Source: Bryopsis sp. KO-2023
Lineage: Eukaryota; Chlorophyta; Ulvophyceae; Bryopsidales; Bryopsidaceae
Assembly (NCBI GenBank): GCA_030272585.1
Contig: BSYQ01000003.1
Span: 3,596,001-3,660,000, forward strand
Reading direction: 5' to 3'
Length of the DNA: 64,000 bases
This document shows positions 59,804-64,000 of the stretch, one piece after another. How positions within the stretch are numbered: the stretch's first letter is position 1; each line of letters opens with the position of its first letter. Under the pieces are notes generated by a model. That model saw only the letters and a list, made by a program, of their open reading frames with translations, did not search any database and had not been told where the DNA came from. The translations under genes were made by a program, and so were the position numbers.

Positions 59804-62256
59804 CTGCTTCTCCAAGTGCACCACAGCCCCCTGTGAGTTCATTTCGTTCAAATTACCATCGGCCAAGGTCCGCTCCCTTCTCTGTCATTCCTCAAGAAAG
59901 GCACAATGAGGAAAATCATGCACCTGGTCAGGTTTTGGGGGATGCATGCGATCAGTTCCCCTCTGCACAAAATGTGCATTCCTATGGCCAGCCTTTGAAC
60001 CTGTCGGCTGCGGGGATTGAGCCAAGCAGGAGCTGTCCGAAAGGAGTGAAAACTACGCATGATGTTCCGATGGACTCGCTACTCGATAAATATAAAATTC
60101 CACGTCAGCCTGGCCGGTGGAAAAGCCTCCTATCAGAGGAAGCCAGAGGTTATTTGGAACCAACGTCCAACTGGCACAGCAACCGATCCAACCAGTATAA
60201 ACCTGCTCAGCTCCTACATGGATATGAAAAATCTGGAGGAAGGGACAGCCTGGCATTTGGACCTGAAGCTGGGCATGGTGTGCCGAACTGGAGGGATTTG
60301 ATTGGCAGGAGCAAACCCCGTTTCAGTGGGGAGAGAGTGGATTTCACTCATGTGCAGCCTGGAGGGAATGCGAATTCAGTTGAAATACCAGCGGAAGGGA
60401 TGAGTTAAGCAAGAAGTACACAGACGGAGAAACAAAAAGAATCGCGACGATTATGGCCGGCAGGTGGAAATGATTGTGGTCAGGATCTTGTTATCCATCT
60501 ATTTTTAGCAGAATCGTAGCAGGTTGCAGGCATGTAGTCTTTTGAAGTGTTGAATCCTTACATCTGGACTTCATTGTTCGGGATTCCAGAACTGTGCTGT
60601 GACTCGTATTGAAATTCCCCACTGTTTCGCTTCACAAAGGTGTTAAGAGTAGACCAAGAAGTGGATTGGCTTCTCAGACATCATGACTTTCATCAAGCGA
60701 TGCCTGAGTCTCAACAATTTACTGTCAAATTCAGAATTGGTGTTTTCTGGCTGACTACCCCAAAGAAAATCATTGATCTGGGCTTCATTATTCTTGAAAA
60801 GATTGGAAGTTGGAAGATAATAATACATCAACAAAGAACCTAGACAGAATGGAAATCAACCAAACAACAATAGTTAAGCAACTCACCCCCTTTCAAAGAA
60901 GCGCTTAATTTGCCTGTCGTTACTAATGATCATCGAGGAATGTGTTACAGGCCAGAAAATTTCAACACAGTCAGTTTACAACCTTTTTTAGACCACCACT
61001 GGTGGTCCACCAGGCAACAAAAGAGCTTGCTACAGAAAATTCCATGTGGGTCCGAGCCATGTATGCATACCAGGTTGTTTGGCAGGTCAAATTGCAAAGA
61101 ACTCGGAAATTAAATTCTGAATTGATCCTTTTTTCACCATTTTTTTTTTTTTTTGCATTCCCATGGAAGGGGAGTGATCCCTGACACTTGACACGGATCT
61201 GCAAAAATGGAACCTCCAACTGAACTCTTAGCTCTTCCTGATGCTTGGTTTTCCGGCAAGGACGTATTGGCTGAAGCACAACTTTGATCCTCGATATCTG
61301 CACCCTTGCTTCACCTTGCAGCGCTCTTGATTGATTGCCAGTGAGACTCAATGGAATTCCTTGGTTGATCGAAGAATCAGTGCACCCAGAAAGTAGTGTT
61401 GAAATGTGGCTGTTGATAGCAACTCCTCTTGATAATCATCCCTATTGAATTCCTTGTCGAAATCATATGTTCTCTTGCCCTTGGAGAAAACTTGAAAGGG
61501 TGTACAGCTCTCATTGACTCAGAATATCAGGTGTGCTGGGACGGACTGATATACTCCTGCTTTGTGAATTTTTGAGGAAAAATACAACCAGTTTGAAATA
61601 CAGCAATGGGGAAGGTCTCCCCCTAGTTACCAGAAATGTTTTCTATCGAAAAGCAAACATCGAAATTTCTTGCGAACTTTGGTGATCCAAGACCAGTTGC
61701 AACTAAAGTTTGCTCGTTTTGATTAATTCAAATGACCAACTGCTATATGCATCGATCCATCCAGCTTGGTCTTGCCACATCCTTGATCCACATTACCTTT
61801 CAAATTCAGAACAAGAAATCTTGGACCATGATACAAGAAATTGGACTGGAAACAAAATACATATTTGTATATTTATTGGTATCTTTGATACGGACGGTTC
61901 AAAAGTAATGAATGCCTTGGTGCCTGTTGGCTGATGGGAAGCTATGGGAAATCGATTAGTAGGGGACCAATGCGATCGGACTTTGGATTGTGAATTTGAA
62001 TCGGCGAGGTGGGTGTCGGAGCAAGGCACCACAACCCCGTCTTTCTCCAGCCCTTCACATGTTCTCATCCAACACAATGACCCAAAACAAGCGGCAGAAC
62101 TGCACAGCAGACAATACTTGAGCCTCTATAAGGTCCAAAACTGCCTCCAATTGCACAAAGCATCGCCAAGTCAGACAGCTTTTATGTCGAGAAAGTATAC
62201 ACTGCCCTTATCACATCTCCCCCCAAAACTATATATTTTTCCCAAACCCTTGATCG
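59804..62256. other. Unassigned spacer of the inverted repeat
   Basis: About 2.4 kb of sequence with normal base composition and no long homopolymer runs except a T run near 61140. The plus frame 59794-60408 is open for 204 codons with no family recognised. It does not contain the missing WD40 repeats in either direction. It could be unrelated inserted DNA. Confidence 0.45.
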
Positions 62257-64000
62257 TTAATCCCCCTTTCTGTCCGCTTCATCCTCTTCGCCCTCTTCCT
62301 CAACATCAGCGAATATGGGTTCGGGCTGGGTCTTTTTGTAGGCTGCCGTGCACAATGAAAATGCATCCTTCTCGTTGGCATGTCTGAGGAGAGCCTCTCT
62401 TGGGTCGCGCTCCTCATCCACTGACATCATCTTCCCCTGGGAACATATACGTACAGCTTTCAAAACTTGAATCGCAGGAGTGTGCCACTGGCTATGTCTA
62501 ATGAGAAAAACGCATATAATGGAACAAAAACTGAGAAGCTTGTCACTTGAAATATATACATGGGGTTTTTTGAAAAGAGGTTTTCGTCCAGGTCGATTCG
62601 CTTACTCTTGTCCTCAACAGATGCTGAGTAAGCAAGGTTCCACCAGTGGCCCCCAATTTGCCACCCTTCCCCAAGCCAGACACAGCCATCCCAGGATCGG
62701 GTCTCCGTGCTTTCACTTGATCCATCAAATCCTTCTCCCTTAGCATGTAGGGGTCGTCGTCATCCTCATCGTCATTCATACCATCCCAAGAGGGACTGGC
62801 ATCGTCCACAGGTGGCCAAACCGTTTCATCTGCACATTGTGAATTTAGAATAATTCAACCCAGCAGTGTATCGGGGAGAACAGAGAAACATAACTCATGG
62901 GTATTTCGACGCGTCAAAATGAGAGAAAATACAAGGATTTCGCTTAGGACAAATTGAGTTTGATCAATCTCCCTTCATTGATCGGACAGGTGTCTTGCAT
63001 TTTCGATAAGAAAAATAAATTGCACGTGCAGGCAGCAGAAACGTAGTTTCTCCACTTGATGGCAAACTGGTGAGAGTTGATGGGTGGGTGTGAGTTCACC
63101 TACCACGTGAAGAAGACACGGGATTCTGTTCTTCAGGGGCGATTTCGCCACCATCGTCAGTTTTGTCATCTTTTGTTGATTGCCCTCTTCTCATATTTTC
63201 ATGCAGCTTCATGATTTCAGGGCCCTCCGCCGCTTTCCGGCCTGCATTCCAAACCCTCAACTTCTTACTCTAAGATTGTCTCTTTCACACCCCTACTCTC
63301 AAAGGAACCTCCGCTACCTTGTGTACTTTATTTTTATTATTCCAGTTTTCCAGTTTTTCTAATTTTCTTTTTCAGAATTTTTGGTGTACGGATTTGATGG
63401 TCGCTCACTAAAAGTGGCCGGGAAGTGAGCCCTCATGCCATGTTCATAGTCATCCTCCGGATTGGGGAAAACCTGCATAATAATTCACCAATATAAATAA
63501 CACAGAATCCAAAGGGGAACCAGACATGTCCCTGTGAAGTCCTTCCGATGGAAACTAGATGGAATCGAAATGGAAATTTGATGGAATCTGGTTGAAACCA
63601 CTCCTACTCTTCAACAAAACAGAAAAAAAGACATATCACCTTCGTTCCTCCTGGACTGGACTGCCTTTGCGCCCTCAACCTCGCCAACTCAGCCATATCA
63701 TCGTCACTGCTATCCACCTCGAAAAGCCCAGTTCCTGTGAACACTCAAGAAATCGACGAATTTCCACTGGGCGTGTTTCGGGTTTACCCCCACTACTACG
63801 ACCCCGACTTCGTCCATGCCTGACATCACAATACCCTCACTGTCCACAACTCGAGTTGTTTGTCGCGTCTCGACAGTGTGAGGGCGAGGCAGTGCTGGGG
63901 GAGCTGCGATGCTGGAGCTGTTTTGAGATTCGCGTTCAGGTGCGACATGGAGGCGTCGCCGTTGGTCGGACAAATGGGACGTGCCGTCACTGTGTCCTCC
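62257..64000 (-). CDS. WDR70-like gene, minus copy, N- and C-terminal exons fused without WD40 domain
   Basis: N-terminal exons mirror the plus copy: 63735-63640, 63462-63408, 63241-63104 and from 62829. Within this last exon the shared sequence ends at 62742 and the frame runs on, without a stop, into the WDR70 C-terminal region: EKDLMDQVKARRPDPGMAVS and GLGKGGKLGATGGTLL. The exon ends at 62606 (donor GTAAGC) and a last exon, 62436-62257, gives the family's C-terminus (DPREALLRHA, AAYKKTQPEPIFADVEE) and stop. All splice sites and phases are intact, so a WD40-less protein could be made. The roughly 390-residue propeller of normal WDR70 is absent. The 5' end runs off the window. Whether it is expressed is unknown; it may be a pseudogene or an assembly artefact. 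Confidence 0.7.
62742..64000. repeat. Large inverted repeat, right arm
   Basis: Reverse complement of 58437-59695, separated from it by 3,046 bases. The inner end is sharp: after the shared TACATGCT (minus strand sense) this arm goes on with AAGGGAGAAGG, while the left arm has GCCCATCAC. The outer end is beyond the window. Confidence 0.9.

Noticed and set aside
1-64000. Bacterial or viral origin of the window
   Set aside because: Every recognised gene but two is interrupted by GT-AG introns in consistent phase, and the gene set (nucleoporin, IFT25, PsaN) is that of a eukaryotic nucleus.
1-64000. tRNA and rRNA genes
   Set aside because: No cloverleaf with a GGTTCGA-type T-arm and no rRNA stretch was recognised by eye; a covariance-model scan would settle it.

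Overview
This is nuclear DNA of a green photosynthetic eukaryote, most likely a flagellate unicellular alga. The genes are split by short GT-AG introns. One gene encodes the green-lineage photosystem I lumen subunit PsaN, whose targeting sequence is a simple plastid transit peptide plus a thylakoid lumen signal with no preceding ER signal, as expected for a primary plastid. Another encodes the flagellar transport protein IFT25, and another a plant-type ureidoglycine aminohydrolase. Together these fit a flagellated green alga, perhaps an early streptophyte of the Mesostigma kind; the species is an inference. Introns and spacers are full of long C, T and A runs, so most of the longer reading frames outside the genes are noise.

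Layout. 0.3-9 kb: the 3' part of a neuferricin-like heme-binding protein (+), IFT25 (-), ureidoglycine aminohydrolase (+) and a lysophospholipid acyltransferase (-). 9-31 kb: a small atypical kinase (+), an MGST3-type MAPEG protein (+), a GT14 glycosyltransferase (-), an intronless SLC35B2-type PAPS transporter (-), PsaN (-) and a pseudokinase (+). 31-45 kb, all minus: a MATE transporter, a plastid ABC1-type kinase and nucleoporin NUP35. 45-57 kb, all plus: a SlyD-like FKBP prolyl isomerase, a GATA zinc-finger protein and an alpha/beta hydrolase with a ubiquitin-interacting motif. 58-64 kb: two copies of the 5' part of a WDR70 gene in inverted orientation, apparently identical over at least 1,259 bp and about 3 kb apart. 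The plus copy breaks off in the first WD40 repeat. The minus copy joins the N-terminal exons in frame to the WDR70 C-terminal exons, skipping the whole WD40 domain.

The genes are ordinary housekeeping, organelle and membrane functions and do not form an obvious pathway cluster. Two are membrane or Golgi neighbours (GT14 and the PAPS transporter), which may both act in making glycosylated or sulfated matrix. Several are plastid-related (PsaN, ABC1 kinase, probably the FKBP and MATE proteins). The most unusual items are the WDR70 palindrome with its WD40-less reading frame, a pseudokinase that has lost all three core catalytic residues, a tandemly duplicated splice donor in the ABC1 kinase gene, and a pair of short LTR-like repeats 40 kb apart. 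Exon borders were placed by eye from GT/AG signals, reading phase and remembered family alignments; borders may be off by a base or two and transcript ends were not determined.
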